From a bacterium HR19 (GTDB taxonomy: Bacteria; Calescibacteriota; Calescibacteriia; Calescibacteriales; Calescibacteriaceae): DNA of 62,601 bases. The stretch is taken from assembly GCA_002898315.1 (NCBI GenBank), contig BEHV01000011.1, forward strand, positions 1 through 62,601. Reading direction: 5' to 3'. The notes under the pieces were generated by a model that was not told where the DNA came from, did not search any database, and saw nothing but the letters and a program-made list of their open reading frames with translations. This document shows positions 36,480 to 45,065 of this stretch, in pieces (the first letter of the stretch is position 1; the number at the start of each line of letters is the position of its first letter). The translations under genes were made by a program, and so were the position numbers.

Positions 36480-38405
36480 GTGAAAAAAATGACCCCAACT
36501 CAAAAAAGTTTGATTTACATAGGTATATCTCTTTTATCTTTTCAGGTTTCAAGGCTAACTCTCTTTTTCCTTTACTTCAAGGGTAAAAATGTAAGCTTTC
36601 TTCCGTTCGTTGATGGAATAAGATTTGACTTTTTCGTCATCTCAACATTCTGGTCAGTTCCCCTTGCTATCGTGAACCTTCCCATCTGGAAACCAAAAAG
36701 AACGAATCTGTATAAATCTGTATTTTTGATATGCTCTGCTTTTATGTATGTATCGCTTATTATAATGCTTGCCCTAAACGCATCTGACATAGTATTTTTC
36801 GGATACTCCGGAAAACACATCTCAACAGAAATACTTTCTATATCAGAAGATCTCGGCTTTATAACACATCTTATAACAAAGCAATACCTGATGCACTTTG
36901 GAATATTTTTGCTCTTTTCAGCTCTCTTACTCGTGATATGGATAAAAATCGCAAGAGCTGATGTAAAATTTCCAGATATTCACAAACAGCTTATAAACTT
37001 CATTTTACTTTCAGGAACAATCTTAATCGGAATGAGAGGGACTCTATCAAGGAAACCAATCCATATCGTTGACGCATTCACAAAGGGAAGAGATTGGGGG
37101 AACTTATCTTTAAACGGTGCTTTCACGATTTACAGAACGCTTTACTCAAATCTGAAAAATTTGAGAAAAATCAGAGCTTTAAATCTCATGCAAGAAAAAG
37201 AAGCGGTTGAAATTCTGGGATTGAAAAATCAAGATTATCCTTTCAAAAAAACCAACCTCTGCAAAGATAAAAAAAGAGAAAAACAAAATCTGAACATAAT
37301 TGTTTTCATACTTGAAAGCTGGAACCCGGAGTTCATTGATAGTTTATCAGGAAGAGAAGAGAAAATGGGGCTGACTCCAAACTTTGATAAAATAGCAGGT
37401 CAAGGAATAGTATTTGAGAGAGCTTATTCAGCAGGCACAAGAAGTATATTCGGAATTCAAGCTATACTGACAGGAGTTCCGGTCCTACCGCTACTTCCAC
37501 CGATGGGATTTGGACTTGACAACATAAAATTTTCAGGTATAGGGGAGATTTTAAAAAGGAAGGGGTATAAGACCATATTTATTCAGAGTTCGCACAGACG
37601 CTCTTACAGGTTGGACTCAATCGCAAAATCAAGCGGATTTGACCATGTTTTTGGAATGGAAGATATTCATGAAAAAATCGGTGTTCTTCTTGATTATCCT
37701 GACCCAAAAGCTCCCCCCTTCGGGTGGGACTACGAAACACTAATGTTCTTAAAAAAACAGATAGATAGATTTGGAGAGCCATTTTCAGCATTTGTTTTCA
37801 CAGGAACGACACACCCGGATTTTCCTCCGCTTCCGAAGAGATTTTTGAAATACCCGCATTCACCCAAGGGATTAGGAGGATACCTCAACACACTTTTTTA
37901 TTCTGATTGGAGTATAGGAGAATTTATGAATTCAGCCGAAAGTTCAAGCTGGTTCCAAAGAACGATTTTCATATTCACAGCAGACCACCCTGCTTATGTG
38001 AGAGAAAACAGGTTTGATAAAATGTTTCATATTCCTTTTGTTATATTCGCCCCGAGAATCTTCCAGCCAAAAAGAATAAAAAACATAGTCGTTCCACACT
38101 ACGATATTATCCCGACGATATTAGATATTCTCTGTGTTGAATCAGAATATTCATCAATAGGTAAATCGGTTTTTTCAAAATCTGAGGAGGACTTCGCATT
38201 CGTGAGCGATGGGGAAATCATAGGAATAATATCTCCGAAAGGGTATCTTGTTCATGACACAAAGCACAGAATATCGGCTGAAAAATTTCAAGGTTCGGAA
38301 CCGAGTACAGAAGACAACACATTTTTTGATACTCTTGAAAAAAAGCTTTTGGCATTAACGCAACTTGAATTTACAGCTATACAGAAAAACAGATGGGCAG
38401 AATGA
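36480..38405 (+). CDS. LTA synthase-like sulfatase/phosphoglycerol transferase membrane protein
   Basis: 641 residues. Five membrane segments occupy residues 1-180, followed by an extracytoplasmic alkaline-phosphatase-fold domain. NIIVFILESWNPEF carries the metal-binding Glu, SAGTRSIFGIQ the catalytic Thr, and FTADHPAY the metal-binding Asp-His. The architecture is that of LtaS and OpgB-type transferases, which move phosphoglycerol or phosphoethanolamine from phospholipids onto glycans; in a Gram-negative cell an LPS or glucan acceptor is more likely than teichoic acid. The GTG start is used; an ATG three codons later is possible. TTGACA lies at 36448-36453, but the -10 is unclear. Confidence 0.82.
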   Translation: MKKMTPTQKSLIYIGISLLSFQVSRLTLFFLYFKGKNVSFLPFVDGIRFDFFVISTFWSVPLAIVNLPIWKPKRTNLYKSVFLICSAFMYVSLIIMLALNASDIVFFGYSGKHISTEILSISEDLGFITHLITKQYLMHFGIFLLFSALLLVIWIKIARADVKFPDIHKQLINFILLSGTILIGMRGTLSRKPIHIVDAFTKGRDWGNLSLNGAFTIYRTLYSNLKNLRKIRALNLMQEKEAVEILGLKNQDYPFKKTNLCKDKKREKQNLNIIVFILESWNPEFIDSLSGREEKMGLTPNFDKIAGQGIVFERAYSAGTRSIFGIQAILTGVPVLPLLPPMGFGLDNIKFSGIGEILKRKGYKTIFIQSSHRRSYRLDSIAKSSGFDHVFGMEDIHEKIGVLLDYPDPKAPPFGWDYETLMFLKKQIDRFGEPFSAFVFTGTTHPDFPPLPKRFLKYPHSPKGLGGYLNTLFYSDWSIGEFMNSAESSSWFQRTIFIFTADHPAYVRENRFDKMFHIPFVIFAPRIFQPKRIKNIVVPHYDIIPTILDILCVESEYSSIGKSVFSKSEEDFAFVSDGEIIGIISPKGYLVHDTKHRISAEKFQGSEPSTEDNTFFDTLEKKLLALTQLEFTAIQKNRWAE

Positions 38406-38444
38406 GAAAAGTTTTTTATAATTTATTATTTATTGTTATTAGAG

Positions 38445-39446
38445 ATGCTTGGGAAAATAAGCGGATTTGCAATCTTATTTTTTGTGGTTTTCGGTGGAGT
38501 TGTAGAAGCTCAAAAAGAGTTCATTTCGAAATTCGGAACATTAGCTCCATCTGGCTCAGCATGGGTAGATGCTATGATGAAATTCAAACAAGCTGTTGAA
38601 TCTCAAACAAAAGTAAAAGTAGTAATATACCCCGGAGGGGTTTTAGGAGATGAAAGTGAGATGGTCAGAAAACTCAAAGAAGGGAAAATTCAAGGCGGAG
38701 CATTCATAGTAAAAGCAATGAAAGAAATCTCCCCCGAACTTGATTTTCTTGATGTTCCTTTCCTCTTTGAAAGCTATGATGAGGTGAGATATATATACGA
38801 AAATATGAGAAGTGATTTTGAACAATTATTAGATAGAAACGGCTTTGTGCTTGTTGAAATGAGCCATCACGGATTCGTAAAATTTTTCTCAGTAAAACCA
38901 ATCAAATCTTTCTATGAACTTAAAAATATGAGAACATGGGCATGGTATGGAGAACCAATGATAACAAACTTTCTTAACTTACTTGACTTACTTGAAGTAA
39001 AACCCGTATTCGTAGAAGTTACGGAACTTTTGAATGCGTTATCTAACGGACTAGTTGAAGCTTTTCAAACAACCCCTCTCGGTTGTCTCTCTATGCAGTG
39101 GTGCAAAATAGCAAAGTATGTTCTTGACTACAATTATAGGTATGAGCCGGGGATAGTTGTTATATCAAAGAGCTTTTTCAACTCACTGGGTAAAAACGAA
39201 AGAGATATAATTATTTCAGAAGCGAGAAAAACCGCAAAAGAAATAAACACTGAGATAGAAATAATTCAAAAAGAAGCTGAATCAAAACTCATCCAGATGG
39301 GATTTAGATTCTCAAAGCCCCCTCAATCTGAAATATCAGAACTAAAAGATAAGGTTCAACAGATGAGCAAAAATAAAATAAAAGGATACGAATACTACTC
39401 AAAAGTCATAAGATTACTTGAAGCATACAGAAAGAAGAAAAATTGA
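38445..39446 (+). CDS. TRAP transporter solute-binding protein (DctP family), orphan
   Basis: 333 residues. A signal peptide (MLGKISGFAILFFVVFGGVVEAQ) precedes the mature start KEFISKFGTLAPSGSAW. VIYPGGVLGDESEMVRKLKEGKIQGG, LDFLDVPFLFESYDEV and KNMRTWAWYGEP are the typical DctP landmarks. The ligand-binding Arg expected in the NMRxW-like motif is present. No DctQ or DctM membrane gene is adjacent, so it is an orphan binding protein. The frame opens at a TTG at 38433, but the ATG gives a cleaner signal peptide. No SD. Confidence 0.85.
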   Translation: MLGKISGFAILFFVVFGGVVEAQKEFISKFGTLAPSGSAWVDAMMKFKQAVESQTKVKVVIYPGGVLGDESEMVRKLKEGKIQGGAFIVKAMKEISPELDFLDVPFLFESYDEVRYIYENMRSDFEQLLDRNGFVLVEMSHHGFVKFFSVKPIKSFYELKNMRTWAWYGEPMITNFLNLLDLLEVKPVFVEVTELLNALSNGLVEAFQTTPLGCLSMQWCKIAKYVLDYNYRYEPGIVVISKSFFNSLGKNERDIIISEARKTAKEINTEIEIIQKEAESKLIQMGFRFSKPPQSEISELKDKVQQMSKNKIKGYEYYSKVIRLLEAYRKKKN

Positions 39447-39479
39447 AATCAATCAGAAAACAAAATTAATTTTTTCATT

Positions 39480-40454
39480 ATGTTCCCAACAAGGAGATTG
39501 AGAAGATATAGAAAGAGCGAGGGAATAAGAAAGCTTCTATCTGAAACCGAGGTTCTTCCCTCTGATCTTATGTATCCCATATTTGTGTGGGATGGGAGAA
39601 CAGAAGAGATAAAAGGTTTTCCTGACCAGAAAAGATGGAACATAGATGACCCGAAACTTTTTAAATTTCTTGAAAAGCTTTTTGAAAGGGGGCTTTTGAG
39701 CGTTCTGGTTTTTGGGGTCGCAACAGAAAAAGATGAGATTGGCTCCGAAGGATGGAAAGATGACGGAGCGGTTCAAAAATTCGTAAAAAAAATGAAAAAA
39801 ACCTTCCCAGAAATCGTCGTCGCAACCGATGTGTGTCTCTGCACATGGAAAAAAGATGGACACTGCGGAGTCGTAGAAAACGGCGAAATCATCAACGATA
39901 AAACCCTTGAATACCTCGCAAAAATAGCTCTCTCTCACGCTTCTGCGGGAGCAGACATAGTCGCCCCATCTGATATGATGGACGGCAGAGTAAAATACAT
40001 AAGAGAAAAACTTGACGAAAACAAATTCTTCAACACCCTCATTATGTCATACTCCGCAAAATACTCATCTTCATTATATGGACCTTTCAGGTCCGCCGCC
40101 GAATCTGCCCCCGCTTTCGGAGATAGAAGCACATACCAGATGAAAATCACTCAATCAAAAGAGGCATTACTTGAAGCATATCTTGATTACGAAGAGGGAG
40201 CAGATATAATAATGGTTAAACCAGCTCTCTTTTACCTTGACATAATAAAAACACTCAAAGAAAAATTTCTGATTCCTGTCTCCGCTTTCAATGTATCAGG
40301 AGAATACTCAATGATAAAACTCGGAATAAAAAGCGAAATCTTTGACGAGAAAAGAATAATTTATGAGACCCTCACAGCCATAAAAAGAGCAGGAGCAGAT
40401 ATAATAATAACATACTTCGTCCCGGAGTTTTTGGAAGTGAAAATTTTCTCATAA
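39480..40454 (+). CDS. hemB: Delta-aminolevulinic acid dehydratase (porphobilinogen synthase)
   Basis: 324 residues. It condenses two 5-aminolevulinate molecules to porphobilinogen in tetrapyrrole synthesis. RRLRRYRKSEGIRKL and LMYPIFVWDG start the protein. DVCLCTWKKDGHCGV holds the three zinc Cys, indicating the zinc-dependent class. The Schiff-base lysines are in YSAKYSSSLYGPF and MVKPALFYLD. The stop overlaps that of the convergent ispF by six bases. No other heme gene is present. Confidence 0.97.
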   Translation: MFPTRRLRRYRKSEGIRKLLSETEVLPSDLMYPIFVWDGRTEEIKGFPDQKRWNIDDPKLFKFLEKLFERGLLSVLVFGVATEKDEIGSEGWKDDGAVQKFVKKMKKTFPEIVVATDVCLCTWKKDGHCGVVENGEIINDKTLEYLAKIALSHASAGADIVAPSDMMDGRVKYIREKLDENKFFNTLIMSYSAKYSSSLYGPFRSAAESAPAFGDRSTYQMKITQSKEALLEAYLDYEEGADIIMVKPALFYLDIIKTLKEKFLIPVSAFNVSGEYSMIKLGIKSEIFDEKRIIYETLTAIKRAGADIIITYFVPEFLEVKIFS

Positions 40455-40949
40455 TTTTGTTTTCGGTTTGAGGAGAGCGACAGATATAGCAGATATACCT
40501 TTTCCTTTTCCTATGTCTCCGATGTGCTCTGGGCTTTTCACTCTGATATTCACATCACAAGAAAAAAGCTCTGATAGTTTTTTTTTCATCTCTGGAATAA
40601 AAACGCCAAGCTTTGGTTTTTGTGCAACAATAACGCAATCTATATTCACTATCTTATATTTTCTGCTCACAATTTCTATAACTTTTTCAGCTATCTTTTT
40701 TGATGTTATTCCTTTTGAGCTTTCAGGAGGAAAGAGAGTTCCTATGTCTGCTTCACCAGCAGCACCCAAAATGGCATCACATATTGAGTGTAGGACAACA
40801 TCTGCATCAGAAGCTCCTTCAAGCCCCCTGTAATCTATCTCAACCTGACCCAAAACGAGTTTTCTTCCGCGTGATTTTGAAAACCTGTGAATGTCAAAGC
40901 CAATTCCGACTCTCAAATCAGAAAATCTTCTTTTCTCGCACTTTGGCAT
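40449..40949 (-). CDS. ispF: 2-C-methyl-D-erythritol 2,4-cyclodiphosphate synthase
   Basis: 166 residues, MEP isoprenoid pathway. The metal ligands Asp19, His21 (GIGFDIHRF) and His54 (VVLHSI) are present, as are DAILGAAGEADIGTLFPP and VIVAQKPKL. Two usual motifs are altered: the substrate-contacting His of GHSDAD is Ala46 (GASDAD), and the C-terminal TTExLGFxGRGEG region reads SPEHIGDIGKGKG. The fold and zinc site look intact, so a working but divergent enzyme is likely. About 12 residues precede the normal start. Confidence 0.92.
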   Translation of the reverse strand: MPKCEKRRFSDLRVGIGFDIHRFSKSRGRKLVLGQVEIDYRGLEGASDADVVLHSICDAILGAAGEADIGTLFPPESSKGITSKKIAEKVIEIVSRKYKIVNIDCVIVAQKPKLGVFIPEMKKKLSELFSCDVNIRVKSPEHIGDIGKGKGISAISVALLKPKTKL

Positions 40950-40961
40950 CTGACCTAAAAA

Positions 40962-41513
40962 TCAATCTATTCTCACTCCTCTTTTGATGTATATTTCTCT
41001 TTTTATCTTTTCTCCTATATTTTCTTCGTAAATTGCGGGAAAATTTTCTTTCAGGATTTTTTCTGTTTTGTTTATGATGGTTTTGTAGAAGTTCTCGTCA
41101 AACTTCAAAAAGATTTTGCAATATAAGACCTGATTGACTTCATCTGCATATGACTCAACCATTTCTGCTTTGAAAGAGAGTTCTTTTGCGGTATCTTCTG
41201 CGAGCTTTCTCAAAAATTCTTTTTTCATATTCTCATCTTTGAGGTTTATTGTTTTGAATATATCTTGGAGTTCTGCTTGGATAAGATTTTTGAGTTTTTG
41301 TCTTCCTTGCGTCTCACATTTTAGCTGTGCGAGTGTTTTTAACGGATAAAGCCCTACGACTTCAACAATAAATCCACCTCGCTGAGCGGTATCTATGAAC
41401 TGCTCAGAATTTATCCACAGAGGTGGCGACTTTTTGCAGTGAGTAAAAAGAAAAATCGTAAAGCTCAAAAGAGTAAGAAAAGTACCGCATTTTTTTGTTA
41501 TATGCGAAAACAC
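40962..41513 (-). CDS. Small lipoprotein, LPP20-like
   Basis: 183 residues. A signal peptide with TFLTLLSFTIFLFTHC leads to a likely lipidated Cys (the -1 His is unusual). PPLWINSEQF followed by a region rich in Leu, Lys and Glu (LKCETQGRQKLKNLIQAELQDIF) resembles LPP20 lipoproteins. The GTG start follows an AT-rich region with TTGACT-N17-TATTGT very close to the GTG. It lies just upstream of ispF (12 bases). Function unknown. Confidence 0.55.
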   Translation of the reverse strand: MFSHITKKCGTFLTLLSFTIFLFTHCKKSPPLWINSEQFIDTAQRGGFIVEVVGLYPLKTLAQLKCETQGRQKLKNLIQAELQDIFKTINLKDENMKKEFLRKLAEDTAKELSFKAEMVESYADEVNQVLYCKIFLKFDENFYKTIINKTEKILKENFPAIYEENIGEKIKREIYIKRGVRID

Positions 41514-41654
41514 TCACAATATAAATTTTATTTTCGTAAGTCAAACCCTTTTTCTTTCGGGGAAACACAGATTTAACATAAACGATAGCATCCCGCTAGG
41601 AAATTTTTACTTCAAAGTAGTTGAAACTCAAAATGAGCTTTGTATTAAATAATT

Positions 41655-44030
41655 TTACTTAACATTTGATGCAGCTATTCCAAATAAGCCCAAGCCCAAA
41701 AGGTCGTTTACAAGTTGATTCATTTGAACAATGTCAGTAAAGATTCTGAATTGATTTGGCTGAGGAGCTGATATTCCTGTTGGTTTGTTATCAGTGTAAG
41801 CTATGACATTACAATTTCCCCACACATTTGTTCTTCCTTCTTCTTGCGCATAGATAAGAGAATAGAATATGTATTCAATAGCTCCTTTTACTTTTTGATC
41901 ATTTGTTGTAGTGTATCTATCATATAATCCTTTTGCCACCGTGTAAAAGACACTGCATACATCTAATTCCAAAGACGAGTTGAAAGACGGGTCTTTGAAA
42001 AGAACATAAATCAGGAACTTCATACCAATATCGCTAAGTATCGCTCCGAGAGATGATACAACATCTTCCGGGTAGTTCGAATTCCACTTGAAAGCATAAA
42101 CAAAAGTCGTAAGTGGTTCAACAAAATCCTGCTTTAATTCAAGAGAATTTCCGTTTTGGTTTTTGACTTTTTCAAATCTATTTCCATCTCCACGAGCAAC
42201 ATAATCACCTTTTACCCATTTTTTCGGAGCTATCACCGCAACAGTATTAAAAGTAAGACCTGGTGGTAAGAAATCATTAGGTTGCAAAAGAGGAACAAAA
42301 GTAATGAAATTAGCAAATATATGGTCTATACCATTTGGGACTTGAATAACATAGAAAGTTATACCTATACCATTATAAGTTGTTGTTGCTGAAACAAAAA
42401 TTTCTGTGGTATTAGAAGAATAATCTGCTGTTGCTGGTGGTTGATATGGCAGAGTTGGAACAGTCGGCTCACCAACGAAATTCAACCATGGATTAAACCA
42501 CGGGTGATTTGTCACAATGTATAGATTGCCAAGACCAACACTTGTGAGTTCAGCTTTATATATCGCTCCTCCCAGTGTTAGTGCTTTGAGATAGAAGTTT
42601 TTGCTCGCTTCAACTTCAATTGCAAACTGAACTCCTGTGTTCGCCAAGGTGTAAGTTCCATCATTATTCGGGTTCACCTCAACAGGGAAAAGAAGGTCTC
42701 GTATAGGTTTCGGTTGAGTCATTTTCGCTCCAAAAAGTTTGCAGACATCTATGCGTGCGAAGTTAGGAAGAGCGACAGATATAGAAAATCCCTGAATCAA
42801 ACTTCCGACCGCGTTCACAACCTTCTGAATATCAAATTCGGTTGGTCCACCTACTACACTTATTACATTATTATCTTTTGAGCAGTTAAACTTATCTCCT
42901 CCGTTTTTGAGAATCGCAACAAGTGCCTGGTCCGTTTGGTCAGAAAACCCGCCTTTAAGGAGTGTGAGAACACCAGTTGCTTTGTTTCCCATGAATTTGT
43001 TTTCCTTCGTAGTATCAAGGTTAAACCTTATTTCAAGAGATGTTGCTCCCCTCTGCCAGCAAGCTAAAGCCGGGTCGTTATCTTTACACGGGTTAGCAAA
43101 GAAATATTCTAAACCTTGCCCAGCCCATGTCAGCGCATTTGATATATTTCCGGGTATCTGCTCCCAAATTCTATCTCCATCCTGCTTGAACCTGAGGAAG
43201 TCTGGAGCTTTATGAATTCCTAATGTTTCGGGAATACGCCTTATAAATCCAGCGGGGTCATTACTTAAATCACCCAGAAGCTTTGATACATTAGATATTA
43301 TTCCACCTATATCAAGGTTCCAGTCGTGAGAGTTTATAGTATTGAAAACAGCAAGGACAAGCTGAGCGACCGCTCCGAGTATGTTTATGTGGTCCCACCT
43401 TACCTGAGTTCCCGGCTTGAACCAGACATTTATCAGGTTTCCAACCTTGACATCAAACGGAACAGTTATCTCAAAAACAAAATTTTGGTCTCCCCTTTTA
43501 ATGTAGTTTTCAGTAGCGATTGCAACTTCTGTCATAAGCTGGGTTATCTCATCTCTTTTCAGTCCGACGAAGTTGAGAAGAGTATCAATCACATCTGTTT
43601 GTTTTGGGGTTATGCTTACCTTTTGGTACGGAGCAGAAGATGATGGACAGATTGAACCAAGATTGCTACCCGCAAGCCCACAGATAGTTGAAAGAGCAGA
43701 ATCTAATCTCTTGAAAAGTATCATTATATTCATTACCGTGACATAAGCGTTTATAGTTGGTTCGTTTGCGTAGGTCTTGAGTTCGTCTGAACAACCATTT
43801 GTTCCACAGACATTTTTTCTCAGGTCTTCAAATTTTCCTTGCTGAATAAGAGAAGAGGCATCGGCACCGGGTTGAGCTATTGTTTTGCCATCTTGCTGAA
43901 TCGCTTTTATTCCGTAATCTGGCACATGTTTTTCTTCTTTCGCGCACGCAAAAAGGGCACCGAGAGCGAGAGAGAAAGCCAAAAGCCCTGTTTTCAATAT
44001 GCTGACTTTTGCTATACCTTTTTCTGCCAT
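41655..44030 (-). CDS. Large Cys-containing lipoprotein of unknown function
   Basis: 791 residues from the chosen start. The signal ends in LALGALFAC, a good lipobox. I recognise no family. Composition differs from the neighbours: rich in Asn, Thr, Gly, Val and Tyr, and poorer in Lys/Glu. About a dozen Cys occur, several as close pairs (VCGTNGC, PCKDNDPALAC), suggesting disulfides outside the cytoplasm. The SD AAGGAGG is nine bases from the ATG at 44030 and only three from one at 44036, so the former is chosen. The strong SD suggests abundant expression. The 141 bases after its stop contain only a four-base-pair hairpin and no clear terminator. Confidence 0.7.
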   Translation of the reverse strand: MAEKGIAKVSILKTGLLAFSLALGALFACAKEEKHVPDYGIKAIQQDGKTIAQPGADASSLIQQGKFEDLRKNVCGTNGCSDELKTYANEPTINAYVTVMNIMILFKRLDSALSTICGLAGSNLGSICPSSSAPYQKVSITPKQTDVIDTLLNFVGLKRDEITQLMTEVAIATENYIKRGDQNFVFEITVPFDVKVGNLINVWFKPGTQVRWDHINILGAVAQLVLAVFNTINSHDWNLDIGGIISNVSKLLGDLSNDPAGFIRRIPETLGIHKAPDFLRFKQDGDRIWEQIPGNISNALTWAGQGLEYFFANPCKDNDPALACWQRGATSLEIRFNLDTTKENKFMGNKATGVLTLLKGGFSDQTDQALVAILKNGGDKFNCSKDNNVISVVGGPTEFDIQKVVNAVGSLIQGFSISVALPNFARIDVCKLFGAKMTQPKPIRDLLFPVEVNPNNDGTYTLANTGVQFAIEVEASKNFYLKALTLGGAIYKAELTSVGLGNLYIVTNHPWFNPWLNFVGEPTVPTLPYQPPATADYSSNTTEIFVSATTTYNGIGITFYVIQVPNGIDHIFANFITFVPLLQPNDFLPPGLTFNTVAVIAPKKWVKGDYVARGDGNRFEKVKNQNGNSLELKQDFVEPLTTFVYAFKWNSNYPEDVVSSLGAILSDIGMKFLIYVLFKDPSFNSSLELDVCSVFYTVAKGLYDRYTTTNDQKVKGAIEYIFYSLIYAQEEGRTNVWGNCNVIAYTDNKPTGISAPQPNQFRIFTDIVQMNQLVNDLLGLGLFGIAASNVK

Positions 44031-44183
44031 TTTCATATTCCTCCTTACGCTTTTATTTTACTATTTTCTGTTTTTACTTTTGTTTTATTTTAGCAATTTT
44101 TCAATTTTTTTGTTCTATTTTGTGTTTTTACAATTTCATCACACTCTTTAAAAAAAATTTTCAGGAAATTTCTGATTCAGACA

Positions 44184-44570
44184 CTATGAGTTTGAATTTT
44201 TGAGTTTATAGACTTCTGAACCTGGGGATAACTTTTTGATAAGCGCTTTTATTATCATTTTCATAGCAAGCTCTCTTGCATAAGGAATTTTTTCAATCTG
44301 GCTTGCTATTTTTATTGTCTCATCTTCGTCGTATCCGATTATGTGAAGTGCCTCATGCCAGAATGTGTTCAGAAGCTCATTTATATCTCCCTTATGCCTT
44401 TTGAGGTTCAATATTATTTCTCTTTCTTCCGGGTCAGAAAATCCGTATCCTTTTATTCTGTTGTCAAATTTCAGGTTTATTCTCTCAAGCTTGCGAACTA
44501 TCTCGTTTATTTTCTGCTCGTCTATCTGCTGGTTAGAAGACAAAGCATCTTTGGTTTTGAGTTCATTCAC
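44184..44570 (-). CDS. Small cytosolic HExxH protein, putative minimal metallopeptidase
   Basis: 128 residues with no signal peptide. FWHEALHIIGYDEDE contains a zinc-binding HExxH at residues 72-76, with Gly79 and acidic residues (Asp81-Glu84) downstream that could supply a third ligand. The rest is charged helix. It resembles the metal site of minimal zincins, but I cannot name a family. It lies 45 bases downstream of rplS on the same strand. TAATTT sits four bases and TAAAAT 11 bases before the ATG, and there is no SD. Confidence 0.6.
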   Translation of the reverse strand: MNELKTKDALSSNQQIDEQKINEIVRKLERINLKFDNRIKGYGFSDPEEREIILNLKRHKGDINELLNTFWHEALHIIGYDEDETIKIASQIEKIPYARELAMKMIIKALIKKLSPGSEVYKLKNSNS

Positions 44571-44615
44571 AAATTAAATTTTACGAAAAATCTGAGAATT
44601 TTGTAAAAATCAAAC

Positions 44616-44966
44616 TCACTCTTTGAAAAGTTCGGATTGCTTTCTTTCCCTGAGATAGTATAGCTTTGCTCTCCTCACAGGTATTTTTCTTATTATCTCT
44701 ATTTTTTCTATGTATGGTGAATGATATGGGAAAATTCTTTCAACACCGACACCACTCATAACATTTCTAACTGTGAATGTTCTTCCTGTACCGCTTCCTC
44801 TGACAGAAATGACTATTCCCTCAAATGCGCTGAGTCGCTCTTTATCTTTTTCTCTGACTTTCGTCCAGACCTTCACAACATATCCCGGTCTGATTTCCGG
44901 GAGGTCACTTCTCAAAAAATTCTTCTCTATATTGATGATGTATTTTTTGTCTTTGAGAGAAGGCAT
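44616..44966 (-). CDS. rplS: 50S ribosomal protein L19
   Basis: 116 residues, normal length. [65 protein letters not shown] and [11 protein letters not shown] are the L19 landmarks. It is a component of the 50S subunit at the 30S interface. It is separated from the usual rpsP-rimM-trmD partners. There is no SD before the ATG, which is notable for a ribosomal protein gene. Confidence 0.97.
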   Translation of the reverse strand: MPSLKDKKYIINIEKNFLRSDLPEIRPGYVVKVWTKVREKDKERLSAFEGIVISVRGSGTGRTFTVRNVMSGVGVERIFPYHSPYIEKIEIIRKIPVRRAKLYYLRERKQSELFKE

Positions 44967-45065
44967 AGTTTTGAAATATACTTGAAAACTTTTTCTCTTT
45001 TTGATTTTTCAAAAATTTTCAAGCACTCACAAAATATAAAGGAATGAACTAAATTATCTCAAAGA

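Noticed and set aside
41580-41610. Hairpin after the large lipoprotein gene as terminator
   Set aside because: Only a four-base-pair TAGC/GCTA stem on the minus strand, with no T tract in the right place.
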